Shown here: one piece after another, positions 1 to 10,553 of the stretch
Layout of the letters: every line of letters starts with the position of its first letter
How positions within the stretch are numbered: the first letter of the stretch is position 1
From: Variovorax paradoxus
GTDB lineage: Bacteria; Pseudomonadota; Gammaproteobacteria; Burkholderiales; Burkholderiaceae_C
DNA: 64,000 nt
Direction of reading: 5' to 3'
Assembly: GCF_030811855.1 (NCBI RefSeq)
Contig: NZ_JAUSRN010000003.1
Span: 310,001-374,000 of the forward strand
Translations under genes and position numbers: made by a program
Notes under the pieces: generated by a model
Database searches by the model: none
What the model was told of the DNA's origin: nothing
Seen by the model: the letters and a program-made list of their open reading frames with translations, nothing else

Positions 1-260
1 CGCACCACGTAGATCACCGACTCGAGATGCCCGTGGTGGTGGGCGCCGGTCTTGGCGTCGGCATGGATGGTGACCGTGCCGGCCCAGAGCTTCTGGGCGC
101 CCACACGGGCGAAGTTGATCGCCGCCGCCCGGTTCATGCCGGGCGTCTGCACGGTGTTGGTGTCGAGCTGGTTGGCCGGGATCACGCGCACGCCGTCGTG
201 CTTCCAGGCCGGCGACGCGGACTCGCTGCCGTGCGAGTGGCCGTCGTGGTCGTGGCTCAT
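1..260 (-). CDS. Cupin-domain protein, partial (C-terminus outside window)
   Basis: Eighty-six codons are visible from an ATG at 260, read leftwards off the window edge. The N-terminus is histidine-rich (MSHDHDGHSHG). A cupin metal-binding motif starts near residue 73 (AHHHGHLES), with the usual HxH and a glutamate six residues after the first of its histidines. This fits a small single-domain cupin_2 protein that binds a divalent metal. The substrate cannot be told. It lies 16 bases downstream of grxD on the same strand and may be the last gene of the hemA-prfA-prmC-grxD group. Confidence 0.7.
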   Translation of the reverse strand, partial: MSHDHDGHSHGSESASPAWKHDGVRVIPANQLDTNTVQTPGMNRAAAINFARVGAQKLWAGTVTIHADAKTGAHHHGHLESVIYVV

Positions 261-276
261 GGCGAGAGCGGAAAAA

Positions 277-606
277 TCAGGCGGGGTTGCTGCCGCCCAG
301 GACCTGCTGCAGCTCGCCCGACTCGTACATCTCCATCATGATGTCCGAGCCGCCGATGAATTCACCCTTCACATAGAGCTGGGGAATCGTGGGCCAGTTG
401 CTGTATTCCTTGATGCCTTGGCGGATGCCGTCGTCTTCGAGCACATTGACGGTCTTGAGCGACTTGGTGTCGACGCCGACCGCCTTGAGGATCTGGATCG
501 CGCGGCCGGAGAAACCGCACATCGGGAAGCTCGCATTCCCTTTCATGAAGAGCACGAGGTCGTTGGATTTGACGAGATCGTCGATGCGTTGCTGGTCGTC
601 GGACAT
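277..606 (-). CDS. grxD: Monothiol glutaredoxin Grx4/GrxD
   Basis: This 109-residue protein has the full length of the Grx4 family. The monothiol active site CGFS is at residues 30-33, followed by the [11 protein letters not shown] glutathione-binding stretch and GGSD. Family members bind a [2Fe-2S] cluster with glutathione and pass it to iron-sulfur proteins in the cytoplasm, often with BolA partners. The start at 606 gives the expected N-terminus [13 protein letters not shown] longer open frame continues upstream, but it is antisense to nothing real and only overlaps prmC in another frame. The gene sits 29 bases after prmC. Confidence 0.96.
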   Translation of the reverse strand: MSDDQQRIDDLVKSNDLVLFMKGNASFPMCGFSGRAIQILKAVGVDTKSLKTVNVLEDDGIRQGIKEYSNWPTIPQLYVKGEFIGGSDIMMEMYESGELQQVLGGSNPA

Positions 607-635
607 GGGGACTCCTGAAAAGTGGGCTGAGGGGA

Positions 636-1490
636 TTATTTCACCGTGCGCCAGACTCCGCCGGAGCAGCGCTGGATGCCGGCAAGGTCGTTGCGGCTTT
701 GGACTTCGGCAAACCCGCGGGTTTGGAGCAGCTGGCGCACGGCCGCGGCCTGGTCGTGCCCGTGTTCGAGCAGCAGCCAGCCGCCTTCGGCGAGGTGCAA
801 AGGAGCGTCCCGCACGATCTGGCGGATGTCGTCGAGCCCGTCGGGCCCGGCCACGAGCGCGCCCAACGGCTCGTGCTGCAGCGCGGGCAAGTGCGGGTCG
901 TTGGCGGCAATATAGGGCGGGTTGCTGGCGATGACCGTGTAGCCGCTTGCGGCGCCGTCGAGCCAATGGGCCTGGCCGAAGCGCACCGGCATGCCCAGGC
1001 GCTCGGCATTCGCCTGTGCAACGACCAGCGCATCGGCACTCGCATCGATCGCGTCGACCTGCGCATCGGAGCGCGCATGCTGCAGCGCGAGCGCAATTGC
1101 GCCGCTGCCGGTGCCCAGGTCGAGCACGCGCGGCGCCACGTGGCCTTCGAGGCAATGCAGGGCCCATTCGACCAGTGTTTCGGTGTCCGGACGCGGCACC
1201 AGCACCCGCGCGTCCACGCGGAGGCTGAGGCCGTGAAACTCTTTTTCGCCGAGCAGGTAGGCGACCGGTACGCCGGCCAGGCGGTGCGACAGCTGAGTTG
1301 AAAGCGCTGCCCACACCGCATCGGACATGCCATCGGTGTCGTGCGCCAGCAGCCAGGCACGGTCATGCGGCGCGCGGCCCAGCGCATGCAGCAGCAGCAA
1401 CTGCGCATCCAGCCGGTCGATGCCCAACGCAATCGCGGCCGCCAGCGCCTGCGCCACGGTGGCGGGTGTAGCGATCTCGGTCATGGTCAT
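636..1490 (-). CDS. prmC: Peptide chain release factor N5-glutamine methyltransferase
   Basis: PrmC methylates the glutamine of the GGQ motif in release factors RF1 and RF2 in the cytoplasm, using S-adenosylmethionine. The 284-residue product has an N-terminal helical domain, the SAM-binding loop DLGTGSG at 124-130 and the diagnostic NPPY motif at 190-193. The chosen ATG at 1490 overlaps the prfA stop codon in an ATGA junction, so the enzyme is translationally coupled to its own substrate, RF1. This order is conserved in E. coli (hemA-prfA-prmC). Confidence 0.97.
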   Translation of the reverse strand: MTMTEIATPATVAQALAAAIALGIDRLDAQLLLLHALGRAPHDRAWLLAHDTDGMSDAVWAALSTQLSHRLAGVPVAYLLGEKEFHGLSLRVDARVLVPRPDTETLVEWALHCLEGHVAPRVLDLGTGSGAIALALQHARSDAQVDAIDASADALVVAQANAERLGMPVRFGQAHWLDGAASGYTVIASNPPYIAANDPHLPALQHEPLGALVAGPDGLDDIRQIVRDAPLHLAEGGWLLLEHGHDQAAAVRQLLQTRGFAEVQSRNDLAGIQRCSGGVWRTVK

Positions 1491-2575
1491 GCGGGCAGGC
1501 TCGACTCCAGCTCGGCCAGCTGCTCGGCCTCGCGCGCGGCGCGCAGGGCATCCAGCACATCGCCCAAGTCGCCTTCCATGATGGCCAGCAGCTTGTAGAG
1601 CGTCAGGTTGATGCGGTGGTCGGTGAGCCGGCCCTGCGGAAAGTTGTAGGTGCGGATGCGGTCCGAGCGGTCGCCGCTGCCGATCAACCCCTTGCGCATG
1701 GCGGCGTCCTTGGCGGCGCGCTCGCTGCGCTCCTTTTCCTGGATGCGGGCGGAGAGCACTTGCAGCGCCTTGGCCTTGTTGCGGTGCTGGCTGCGGTCGT
1801 CCTGGCATTCGGCCACGATGCCGGTGGGAATGTGCGTGATGCGCACGGCCGAGTCGGTCTTGTTGATGTGCTGGCCGCCCGCGCCGCTTGCGCGATAGGT
1901 GTCGATTCTCAGGTCGGCCGGGTTGATCTGCACCGCCACGGTTTCGTCGGGCTCGGCGAGCACGGCCACGGTGCAGGCACTGGTGTGGATGCGGCCCTGG
2001 GTTTCGGTGGCTGGCACGCGCTGCACGCGGTGGCCGCCCGACTCGAAGCGCAGGTGTCCGAACACGTCGGTGCCCACGATGCGGATCACCACTTCCTTGT
2101 AGCCGCCAAGCTCGCTCTCGCTTTCACTCACCACTTCGCAGCGCCAGCCGGCGCGCTCGCAGTGGCGCGTGTACATGCGCAGCAGATCGCCCGCGAAGAG
2201 CGCCGACTCGTCGCCGCCGGTGCCGGCGCGGATTTCGAGAAAGGCATTGCGCGCGTCGTCCGGGTCCTTGGGCAGCAGGAGGCGCTGCAGCTCTTCCTCG
2301 AGCTGCACAAGCTCGGCTTCGGCACCCGCAATTTCCTCTTTGGCCATCTCGGCCATGTCGGGGTCGTCGAGCATCTCTTTCGCACCGGCGATGTCGGCCT
2401 CGCGCTGCTTGTAGCGTTCGTAGCGGCCGGCGATCTGCGTCACCTCGGCATGCTCGCGCGAGATGGTGCGGTACTGCGCCATGTCGCTCATGATGTCTTC
2501 GCGCGAAAGCAGAAAGTCGAGTTCGCCGAGGCGCTGCACGTAGCGCTCGAGTTGGTGGCGCAGAAAAGTTTTCAC
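1487..2575 (-). CDS. prfA: Peptide chain release factor 1 (RF1)
   Basis: RF1 reads UAA and UAG stop codons and triggers peptide release on the ribosome. With the GTG start at 2575 the protein is 362 residues. The tripeptide anticodon PAT falls at 188-190 and the catalytic GGQ at 233-235, the same numbering as E. coli RF1, which supports this start. An upstream in-frame ATG at 2626 would add 17 residues unlike the family and is rejected. hemA ends 96 bases upstream and prmC follows by an ATGA overlap. Confidence 0.96.
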   Translation of the reverse strand: MKTFLRHQLERYVQRLGELDFLLSREDIMSDMAQYRTISREHAEVTQIAGRYERYKQREADIAGAKEMLDDPDMAEMAKEEIAGAEAELVQLEEELQRLLLPKDPDDARNAFLEIRAGTGGDESALFAGDLLRMYTRHCERAGWRCEVVSESESELGGYKEVVIRIVGTDVFGHLRFESGGHRVQRVPATETQGRIHTSACTVAVLAEPDETVAVQINPADLRIDTYRASGAGGQHINKTDSAVRITHIPTGIVAECQDDRSQHRNKAKALQVLSARIQEKERSERAAKDAAMRKGLIGSGDRSDRIRTYNFPQGRLTDHRINLTLYKLLAIMEGDLGDVLDALRAAREAEQLAELESSLPA

Positions 2576-2671
2576 GTCGAAAGGGCCGAAAAAGATGGGG
2601 GAGCGCGTCTCGCGGCGGCAAGGCACGGGGAGGCCGCGGCAACAAGGCCGGGCCGGCGGCGGCCAGCGTCG

Positions 2672-3943
2672 CTAACGCTCTTTGCGCAAAAAGAGGCGCG
2701 AAATAGCGTGCGCCGTCTGCTCGCGCGAGGCTGCATCACCCGCGTGCAGTTCGGCCAGCGCGCCGTGCAGCATCTTTTGCGTGAGCCCGCGCGACATGGC
2801 TTCGAGCACCGCATCGACCGATTCGCCCTTGGCCAGCAGCTTGCGCGCGCGTGCGATCTCGGCCGCGCGCCACTCGTCGGTCTGGGCGTTGAGCTGCAGG
2901 ATCAGCGGCACCGTGCCGCGCTGGCCCAGCCAGTGCATGAAGCTTTGCACACCGGCGTCGATGATGACTTCTGCCTGCGCCACAGCCGCCTGGCGATTGG
3001 CCTGCCCCTGCTGCACCACCTGGGCCAGGTCGTCGACCGTGTACAGGTAGATGTCTTCCAGCGCCTTCACTTCGGGCTCGATGTCGCGCGGCACGGCCAA
3101 ATCGACCATGAACATCGGGCGGTGCTTGCGCGCCTTGAGTGCGCGCTCCACGGCGCCCAGGCCGATGATTGGCAGCGTGCTGGCGGTGCAGCTCACCACG
3201 ATGTCGAACTCGGCCAGCCGGCTCGGCAGGTCGGCCAGCCGCATTGCCTCGCCGCCAAAGCGCGAGGCCAGCTTTTCACCGCGCTCGAGCGTCCGATTGG
3301 CAATGGCGATCGATTTCGGGTCCTTGGCCGCGAAGTGCGTGGCGGCCAGGTCGATCATTTCGCCCGCACCGACGAACAGCACGCGCGTCTGTTGCAAGTC
3401 TTCGAACAGCTGGCCGGCCAGCCGGACGGCCGCGGCCGCCATGCTGATGGAATGGGCGCCGATTTCGGTGGCTGTGCGGACTTCTTTCGCAACAGCGAAC
3501 GAGCGCTGGAACAGCTGGTTGAGCGTGCTGCCAAGGGCGCCGGCGGTTTCGGCCGCGCGCACGGCGTCTTTCATCTGGCCGAGGATCTGAGCCTCGCCGA
3601 GCACCATCGAATCGAGCCCGCTGGCCACGCGGAAGACGTGGCGAGCGGCCTCGTCGTCCTGCAGGGTGTAGGCATGCGAGCGCAGCAGGGCGGGCGCCAC
3701 GCCGCCGCTCTCGGCCAGCCAGCCCACTGTGTGGTCGAGCGCCGCATGCTCGGCGGCGCAGTAGATCTCGGTGCGGTTGCAGGTCGAGATGATCGCGGCT
3801 TCGACCTGGGGGTGGCGGCCGGCGGCAAACGAATTGCGCAGGCTGTGCAGCGTGGGAGCCAGCTGGTCGAGCGCGAACGCGAAGCGGCCGCGCAGATCGA
3901 GCGGCGCGGTCGTGTGGTTCAACCCGAGGGCCCAGACTGACAT
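2672..3943 (-). CDS. hemA: Glutamyl-tRNA reductase
   Basis: HemA reduces glutamyl-tRNA(Glu) to glutamate-1-semialdehyde with NADPH, the first committed step of tetrapyrrole synthesis by the C5 pathway. The 423-residue product has the N-terminal catalytic domain with cysteine C55 in STCNR, the [12 protein letters not shown] block, the NADPH site FVGAGEM near 190-196, and the C-terminal dimerisation helix. The ATG at 3943 gives the canonical N-terminus [11 protein letters not shown] perfect TATAAT lies only 8 bases upstream, so the mRNA may be leaderless (see separate entry). Confidence 0.97.
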   Translation of the reverse strand: MSVWALGLNHTTAPLDLRGRFAFALDQLAPTLHSLRNSFAAGRHPQVEAAIISTCNRTEIYCAAEHAALDHTVGWLAESGGVAPALLRSHAYTLQDDEAARHVFRVASGLDSMVLGEAQILGQMKDAVRAAETAGALGSTLNQLFQRSFAVAKEVRTATEIGAHSISMAAAAVRLAGQLFEDLQQTRVLFVGAGEMIDLAATHFAAKDPKSIAIANRTLERGEKLASRFGGEAMRLADLPSRLAEFDIVVSCTASTLPIIGLGAVERALKARKHRPMFMVDLAVPRDIEPEVKALEDIYLYTVDDLAQVVQQGQANRQAAVAQAEVIIDAGVQSFMHWLGQRGTVPLILQLNAQTDEWRAAEIARARKLLAKGESVDAVLEAMSRGLTQKMLHGALAELHAGDAASREQTAHAISRLFLRKER

Positions 3944-3965
3944 ATCCGCTGATTATAAAATCAGC
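3944..3965 (-). promoter_or_regulatory. Probable hemA -10 box inside a perfect inverted repeat
   Basis: Read on the minus strand, TATAAT is at 3957-3952 and the hemA ATG begins at 3943. A transcript starting about 7 bases after the -10 box would have almost no leader. The box is enclosed by a perfect repeat with 7-base arms (3948-3954 and 3959-3965, GCTGATT/AATCAGC) around a 4-base centre. I see no good -35 hexamer. The repeat may be an operator, or chance in a short AT-rich spot. Confidence 0.5.
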
Positions 3966-4017
3966 AGGAGCTATGCGGCTCCCGAGGGGTTTCGCCGCGC
4001 TCGCTTCTCCCCATTCC

Positions 4018-4293
4018 ATGTCCCTGCTGGATCTCCTCAACCATCTGCTCAACTTCCTGGCACCCGCCTTGGCGGTCGGATTAGTGTGCGCGCTGGGGGG
4101 CGGGGGATTCGGGCGGAAAGCCGGCGCACTCGCCTGGTGGATTCAAGCCGCGGTCAATGCCGGCGCGGGAGCGCTGGCACTCCTGGGCGGGCTGATCTTT
4201 TCAGGACGCGATGGCACGATGGGCGCCTACGCCGCGCTCGTGTTTGCGTGCGGTATCAGCCAATGGCTGGTGTCGCGCGGCTGGCGCGGGTAA
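4018..4293 (+). CDS. Small three-helix membrane protein, unknown function
   Basis: The 91-residue product is hydrophobic, with likely membrane segments near residues 9-28, 37-59 and 66-86, separated by short glycine-rich or charged loops (GFGRKAG, SGRDGT). I do not recognise the family. It is divergent from hemA and convergent with the channel gene downstream. An in-frame ATG at 3973 would add 15 arginine-rich residues. I prefer the ATG at 4018 because it gives a clean membrane-protein N-terminus (MSLLDLLNHLL). Confidence 0.6.
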   Translation: MSLLDLLNHLLNFLAPALAVGLVCALGGGGFGRKAGALAWWIQAAVNAGAGALALLGGLIFSGRDGTMGAYAALVFACGISQWLVSRGWRG

Positions 4294-4372
4294 GGAGTCG
4301 CAAAGGTTCGGTCCGAGGGCGTTTCTGGATGTTGCTTCAGTCAATGAAGGAATCGGGCGATCGGCGCTGCAA

Positions 4373-6769
4373 CTAGGCGGCCATCGGTCCGGTCTCGCCG
4401 CCAGCCACGGGCGGCGGCACCGCCGCATAGGGCACCAGTTCGATCCGCTCCACCCGCATGCGCTCAAGAATGGTGAACAGCAGATCGCTGCGCACCCCGC
4501 CCGCCAGCCGGGGGCTCGGCACATAGGCAATCGCCTGGAATATGAGTAGGCCCCCTTCGACACCTTCCAGCGTGAGCGAGGGCGCGGGTGTTTCCAGCAC
4601 CCCCTCGTGCGCGCGGCATGCTTCCAGGATGAGCTCGCGCACGCGCTGCGCGTCGGTGGTCATCGGCATCGGCAGGCGGATGAGCACCCGGCCTTCGGCG
4701 TTGGCCAGCGTCATGTTGCGCACGGTCTTGGTAATGAACTCGGAGTTGGGCACGATCAGCGTGGAGCGGTCGCCAAGCTGGATTTCGGTGGCGCGCACGT
4801 TGATGCGTCGCACGTCGCCCTCGGTACTGCCCAGCACCACCCAGTCGCCCACCTTCACCGGCTGCTCGGCCAGGAGAATGAGGCCGGAGATGAAGTTCTG
4901 CACGATGGCCTGCAGGCCGAAGCCGATGCCCACCGAGAGCGCACTGGCCACCCAAGCGATACGCTCGATGCCAATGCCCAGCGCCGACAGCGCGAAGGCG
5001 ACCACCAGGATGCCGCCCACATAGCCGAGCAGGGTGGTGATCGAACTTTGCATGCCGGGCTCGAATTGCGTGCTGGGCAGGTAGCTGCGCGAGAGCCAGC
5101 GCTTGAAGACGCGCAGCACGATGAAGCCGATCACCGCCACGGCGACGGCGCTCAAAATGGCACCCGGCACCAGTTGGAACTCGCCCACCTTCACGCCGGT
5201 GCCGAACTTGCCGCTGCGCTGGAACACTTCGCTCGGCCCGGTGCCCAGGGGCGCCGCGAGCGCGATCAGCATGTAGAAGAACAGCCCCACGCGGCTCAGG
5301 CCGGAGAGCACGGTGGCCGCCTGGTCGAGCGTCTGCGGCGCGAGCCCGAAGCTTTTTTGAATGCCCTGGCCGAAGGTGCTGCGCGACGACACGCTGGCCA
5401 TGAAGACGTCGTCGGCAAACTTGAACAGCACGTAGAAGGCCGCCGCGACAATGCCGCTCCAGGTGAGCTGCGAGGCCAGGAAGCTCGCAAGCGCCACGTA
5501 GCCCAGGGCCACCAGCACCCAGATCGACAGCATCAGGATGCCGATGCAGGCCACCAGCAGGCCCACCCACATCGGCCGCTCCGGCAGGTCGGCGTCGGGT
5601 GTGTCGGCGCGCAGCGGCCGCAGCCGCCGGAGCACCGCGCCGACCAGCGCGGTGAGCACCAGCGCGGTGAGCACGTGCGTGGCGACCACCGCCGCAAAGC
5701 TGGCTTCGACCAATGCATTGATCTCGACCGGCGCCCACGCCAGTGCGGCCACCGCGGCCACCAGCCACGGCAGCGGTGCGAGGCGGCTCGCCATGGCGTC
5801 CGGAATTGGCGGCAGCCGCCACGAGGGCCTTCGGGTCGCCAGGAGGCCGCGGCCCAGGCCGATGACGAAGGCCATGAACACCAGCGCCTGCGCCATCGAC
5901 CGCATCGCCTTGCGCGCCTGCGGCTCCCAGGTGGCGTATTCCTCGAGCACGCGAACGAACCCGTGCGCCGCCGCGGCCACCAGCAGCACATGGCTCGCCA
6001 CGATGGCAATCACCAGCAGAGAGCGCCGAAGCCGCCCCGCGGGCAGCAAGCGCGCGGCGATCCGCGTCAGCAGATGCTCGGCCACCCAGTTGCCGAGCAC
6101 CGCGAACATCAGTGCGACGATCAGCGCCCCGATCACCGCAACCCGGGTTCCTTGCTCCATGGCCTGGGAAAGACCGTCGCGCAGGCTGGCCACCATTGCC
6201 TTGAGGCGCACCAGATCGTTCGGCCACGCCGCTTCCAGGTCGCGCCAGAACTCGCCGGTCAGCGGCGAGGCGGCGCGCTCGGTGATCTGCGCCTCGAAGA
6301 GTTCGCGGCGCTGCGTCACCAGTTCAGCGGCGCGCTGCCGCACGTCGATGGAGAGCAGGCGCGCCAGCCGGATGTCGGCATCCAGCGCATTGCGTTCTTT
6401 CGTGAGCCGGGCGCGCTGGCGCGTGATGTCGGGGTCCTCGCTGGCGCCAGCGCCCGGCGGATTCCCGAGCTCGCCAAGGCGGGCGTTCAGGTCAGCCAGT
6501 TCGCTGGCGCGCGCGGTGACGAACTTGTCGGCCTGCGTGCCGATGTCGCTGATCTGCGCCAGCAGCTTGCGCATGTCCTCGTTGGAATCGGCGGCGGAGG
6601 TGATCTTGGTGAGCTGCTCGCGCAGTTCGGCCACCGTGGGTTCGGGCACTGGCGCCGTGGCGGTGCTGCTGCTGTTAGTGCCGATGTTGCTGTCGGGCTG
6701 CGCTATCGCAGGGGCGCACGACAGCATGGCGGCCAGGCAAAGGGCCATCAGGCGTGGGATCAAACTCAT
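4373..6769 (-). CDS. MscS-family mechanosensitive channel with DUF3772 domain
   Basis: The 798-residue protein begins with a signal peptide (MSLIPRLMALCLAAMLSCAPAIA). A periplasmic, coiled-coil-rich region of the DUF3772 type follows to about residue 200. A multi-spanning membrane part comes next, then the MscS pore helix and beta domain near residues 605-680 (GFGLQAIVQNFISG, EQPVKVGDWV). It resembles the large MscK/MscM-like channels that release solutes after osmotic down-shock. In-frame ATGs at 6778 and 6793 are alternative starts. Its neighbours (a small membrane protein and ugp) suggest no shared operon. Confidence 0.9.
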   Translation of the reverse strand: MSLIPRLMALCLAAMLSCAPAIAQPDSNIGTNSSSTATAPVPEPTVAELREQLTKITSAADSNEDMRKLLAQISDIGTQADKFVTARASELADLNARLGELGNPPGAGASEDPDITRQRARLTKERNALDADIRLARLLSIDVRQRAAELVTQRRELFEAQITERAASPLTGEFWRDLEAAWPNDLVRLKAMVASLRDGLSQAMEQGTRVAVIGALIVALMFAVLGNWVAEHLLTRIAARLLPAGRLRRSLLVIAIVASHVLLVAAAAHGFVRVLEEYATWEPQARKAMRSMAQALVFMAFVIGLGRGLLATRRPSWRLPPIPDAMASRLAPLPWLVAAVAALAWAPVEINALVEASFAAVVATHVLTALVLTALVGAVLRRLRPLRADTPDADLPERPMWVGLLVACIGILMLSIWVLVALGYVALASFLASQLTWSGIVAAAFYVLFKFADDVFMASVSSRSTFGQGIQKSFGLAPQTLDQAATVLSGLSRVGLFFYMLIALAAPLGTGPSEVFQRSGKFGTGVKVGEFQLVPGAILSAVAVAVIGFIVLRVFKRWLSRSYLPSTQFEPGMQSSITTLLGYVGGILVVAFALSALGIGIERIAWVASALSVGIGFGLQAIVQNFISGLILLAEQPVKVGDWVVLGSTEGDVRRINVRATEIQLGDRSTLIVPNSEFITKTVRNMTLANAEGRVLIRLPMPMTTDAQRVRELILEACRAHEGVLETPAPSLTLEGVEGGLLIFQAIAYVPSPRLAGGVRSDLLFTILERMRVERIELVPYAAVPPPVAGGETGPMAA

Positions 6770-6854
6770 GGCTGCCATCATAGAAGGCGCCATTTCCAGC
6801 CCCCGGCGCGGCGCGTGACAGCGTGTGTCGGGCGGCTGCGGCCGGTGGCGTTGG

Positions 6855-7601
6855 TCAACCGGCGGGACTGAACAGGTCGACGCGGTCGGTGATGATGCCG
6901 TCGGTGCCGAGCTCGGTGAGACGCTCCGCGGCCCATTCGTCGTTGACGGTGTAGCTCAGCGCGCGCATCCCGGCACCATGCACTTGGGGCACCGTGGCGG
7001 CATCCCAGAGTGCGTGGTTACAGACGACGGCAGCGCAGCCGAGCCGAGCCGCCACAGCAATCCACCCGTCCTGGAGCGTGTCGAGCAGGAGCCCGCGCGG
7101 CAGCTCGGGCTGGACCGCCTTCGCTCCCTCCAGCGATTCGGTCTGGAACGAGGTGAGCAGCGGCGGAATGGCCGCGCCCTGCCAAAGCCTGGCTGCGAGC
7201 CGTGCCACCGCTTCGCCGGTCTCGCGCTCGGTACCCGGCGTGGGCTTGATCTCGATGTTGAGCAGGTGGCCGTTGGCAAGGCAGAAGCGCGCCAGGTTTT
7301 CGAGCGTGGCGAGCGGCTCGCCAGCAAAGGCGCGCGAATGCCAGCCACCCGCGTCAAGCTGCGAGAGCGCGCTCCAGGGTTGCGCGCCGCCAATGCCATG
7401 GCCGCTGGTGGTGCGGTCGAGCGTGGCATCGTGCATGAGAAAAACCACGCCGTCGGCACTGAGCTTGGCGTCGCACTCGAACATGCGGTAGCCGTGCACG
7501 GCGCCGAGCCGAAAGGCCGCCAGCGTGTTTTCAGGCGCCAGCTTGCCGGCGCCGCGGTGCGCGATCCAGCGCGGGTAGGGCCAGGGCTGCAACGCCGGCA
7601 T
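6855..7601 (-). CDS. ugpQ: Glycerophosphodiester phosphodiesterase UgpQ
   Basis: UgpQ hydrolyses glycerophosphodiesters to sn-glycerol-3-phosphate and an alcohol. The 248-residue product carries the GDPD catalytic set: H15-R16 in IAHRGAGK, E42 and D44 in FECDAK, and H57 in MHDAT. It has no signal peptide, so it acts in the cytoplasm on diesters brought in by the Ugp transporter. The gene is the last of the ugpBAECQ group, 3 bases after ugpC, the same order as in E. coli. Confidence 0.95.
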   Translation of the reverse strand: MPALQPWPYPRWIAHRGAGKLAPENTLAAFRLGAVHGYRMFECDAKLSADGVVFLMHDATLDRTTSGHGIGGAQPWSALSQLDAGGWHSRAFAGEPLATLENLARFCLANGHLLNIEIKPTPGTERETGEAVARLAARLWQGAAIPPLLTSFQTESLEGAKAVQPELPRGLLLDTLQDGWIAVAARLGCAAVVCNHALWDAATVPQVHGAGMRALSYTVNDEWAAERLTELGTDGIITDRVDLFSPAG

Positions 7602-7604
7602 CGT

Positions 7605-8612
<1,008 letters not shown>

Positions 8613-8683
8613 GTTGTTCTGTTGTGAATATCAGGTTGTGGCTGGCTGGCAGGCTTGGCCGAAGGGAGCCGCTTCGGGATGGG

Positions 8684-9532
8684 CTATTTCTCGGTGTCGA
8701 CCAGGCCTTTGACGAACCAGCGCTGCATCAGCACCACGACGATGGCCGGCGGTATCAGCGCCAGCATGGCGGTGGCCATCACAAGATTCCAGTCGACCGC
8801 GGCGTCGCCCGAGGCGATCATGCGCTTGATGCCGATGACCACCGGGTACATGTCTTCGGTGGTGGTGGCCAGGAGCGGCCACAGGTACTGATTCCAGCCG
8901 TAGATGAACTGGATCACGAAGAGCGCGGCAATCGATGTCTGCGACAGCGGCACCAGGATGTCCTTGAAGAAGCGCATCGGCCCCGCACCGTCTATTCGCG
9001 CGGCCTCGACCAGTTCGTCGGGTACCGAGAGAAAGAACTGCCGGAACAGGAAGGTCGCCGTGGCCGACGCGATCAGCGGGATGGTCAGGCCCGCATAGGT
9101 GTTGAGCATGTTCAGGTCGGCCAGCACCTTGTAGGTGGGCAGGATGCGCACCTCCACCGGCAGCATGAGCGTTACGAAGATCATCCAGAACACGATCTTC
9201 TTGAACGGAAAGCGGAAATACACGATAGCAAAAGCAGAGAGCAGCGAGATCGCGATCTTGCCGATGCTGATGACCAGCGCCGTGACCAGGCTGATCCACA
9301 TCATGCGGCCCACCACCACGCGCGCACCCTGCGTCTCGGTGCCTAGGAGAGCCGCGGTGTAGTTCTCGATCATGTGCGTACCAGGCACAAGGGGCATCGG
9401 CACGCGCAGGATCTCGTCGCGCGTGTGGGTCGACGCGACAAAGGCCAGGTAGATGGGAAAGACCACGATGGCGATGCCCAGGATCAGCACCACGTGCGAC
9501 AGGACGGTGAGGCCGGGCCGGCGTTCAATCAT
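8684..9532 (-). CDS. ugpE: sn-Glycerol-3-phosphate ABC transporter permease UgpE
   Basis: UgpE is one of two inner-membrane permease subunits. The 282-residue product matches the usual length (281 in E. coli), spans the membrane about six times and has the EAA loop that contacts the ATPase ([14 protein letters not shown]). The ATG at 9532 gives [11 protein letters not shown]; an upstream in-frame ATG at 9559 adds nine residues not expected. The gene is 45 bases after ugpA. Confidence 0.94.
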   Translation of the reverse strand: MIERRPGLTVLSHVVLILGIAIVVFPIYLAFVASTHTRDEILRVPMPLVPGTHMIENYTAALLGTETQGARVVVGRMMWISLVTALVISIGKIAISLLSAFAIVYFRFPFKKIVFWMIFVTLMLPVEVRILPTYKVLADLNMLNTYAGLTIPLIASATATFLFRQFFLSVPDELVEAARIDGAGPMRFFKDILVPLSQTSIAALFVIQFIYGWNQYLWPLLATTTEDMYPVVIGIKRMIASGDAAVDWNLVMATAMLALIPPAIVVVLMQRWFVKGLVDTEK

Positions 9533-9577
9533 GGCGGGTGCTCCGGAAGAAGAATGCAAAAGGGAAAGGATGCGCCA

Positions 9578-10459
9578 TCAGTACTGGACCTTCTTTTCGA
9601 CGTAGCGGAACTGGATGACCGTGAGTACGACGACGATCACCATCAGCACCACGGACTGCGCAGCGGAGCCGCCCAGGTCGAGGGCCCGGAAGCCGTCGTG
9701 CCAGACCTTGTAGACCAGGATCGCGGTGTCCCGGCCCGGCCCGCCTTCGGTCGTGGCATGCACGATCGCGAACGTGTCGAAGAACGCGTAGACCACGTTG
9801 ATCACCAGCAGGAAAAAAGTGGTGGGCGACAGCAGCGGGAACTGGATTGTCAGAAAGCGGCGCAGCGGACCGGCGCCGTCGATGGCCGCGGCCTCGATCA
9901 GCGCCTTGGGAATGGACTGCAGCCCGGCCAGAAAGAACAGGAAGTTGTAGGAAATCTGCTTCCAGATCGCGGCCACGACGATCAGCGACAGCGCCTGATT
10001 CGAATTGAGCAGGTGGTTCCAGTCCATGCCCATCTTGCGCAGGCCGTAGCTCACCACGCCGATGCTGGGCGAGAACATGAACACCCAAAGCACGCCCGCG
10101 ATCGCCGGCGCCACCGCGTACGGAATGATCAGGAAGGTCTTGTAGAACAGCGAACCGCGCAAGATGCGGTCAGCGAAGATCGCCAGGAGCAGCGATATTG
10201 AGATGCCGATGCCGGCCACCAGCACGGAGAACAGTGCGGTGACCTTGAACGACTCGATGTAGGCCGGGTCATCGAACAGGGTCTTGAAGTTCTCCAGGCC
10301 CACGAAGACGGTGGAGGTGCCGAAGGCGTCCTCGGTCTGCATCGACTGCCAGATTGCCTGGCTGGCGGGCCAGAAGAAGAACACCAGGATCACCGCCATT
10401 TGCGGCGCGATCAGCAGCCATGGCAGCCATGCCGATCGGAATAGAACGCGTTTTTCCAT
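9578..10459 (-). CDS. ugpA: sn-Glycerol-3-phosphate ABC transporter permease UgpA
   Basis: UgpA is the partner permease of UgpE. The 293-residue product has six hydrophobic segments and the EAA loop ([14 protein letters not shown]) near residues 190-205. The start [14 protein letters not shown] matches the family's basic N-terminus before the first membrane helix. It is separated from ugpB by 94 bases that contain a hairpin and T-tract on the minus strand. Confidence 0.94.
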   Translation of the reverse strand: MEKRVLFRSAWLPWLLIAPQMAVILVFFFWPASQAIWQSMQTEDAFGTSTVFVGLENFKTLFDDPAYIESFKVTALFSVLVAGIGISISLLLAIFADRILRGSLFYKTFLIIPYAVAPAIAGVLWVFMFSPSIGVVSYGLRKMGMDWNHLLNSNQALSLIVVAAIWKQISYNFLFFLAGLQSIPKALIEAAAIDGAGPLRRFLTIQFPLLSPTTFFLLVINVVYAFFDTFAIVHATTEGGPGRDTAILVYKVWHDGFRALDLGGSAAQSVVLMVIVVVLTVIQFRYVEKKVQY

Positions 10460-10474
10460 AGCCCCTCGAATCCC

Positions 10475-10519
10475 TCAAAAAACGAAACGCCCGCCCACGG
10501 CTTTTGCAGTGGCGGGCGG
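10475..10519 (-). terminator. Hairpin with T-tract between ugpB and ugpA (likely attenuator)
   Basis: Arms GCCCGCC (10489-10495) and GGCGGGC (10511-10517) flank a 15-base loop. On the minus strand the hairpin is followed by TTTCGTTTTTTG. It comes after the ugpB stop and before the ugpA start. A partial terminator here would yield more binding protein than permease, a common arrangement in ABC uptake operons. Confidence 0.6.
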
Positions 10520-10553
10520 GCGAGTCTACTTCGGCGCCGAGGCGCCCGGAGCT

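Noticed and set aside
1616..3940. A long open frame on the plus strand opposite prfA and hemA
   Set aside because: It is antisense to two well-conserved genes and its product is a histidine/arginine-rich chain with no family features, as expected for frames mirrored from high-GC genes.
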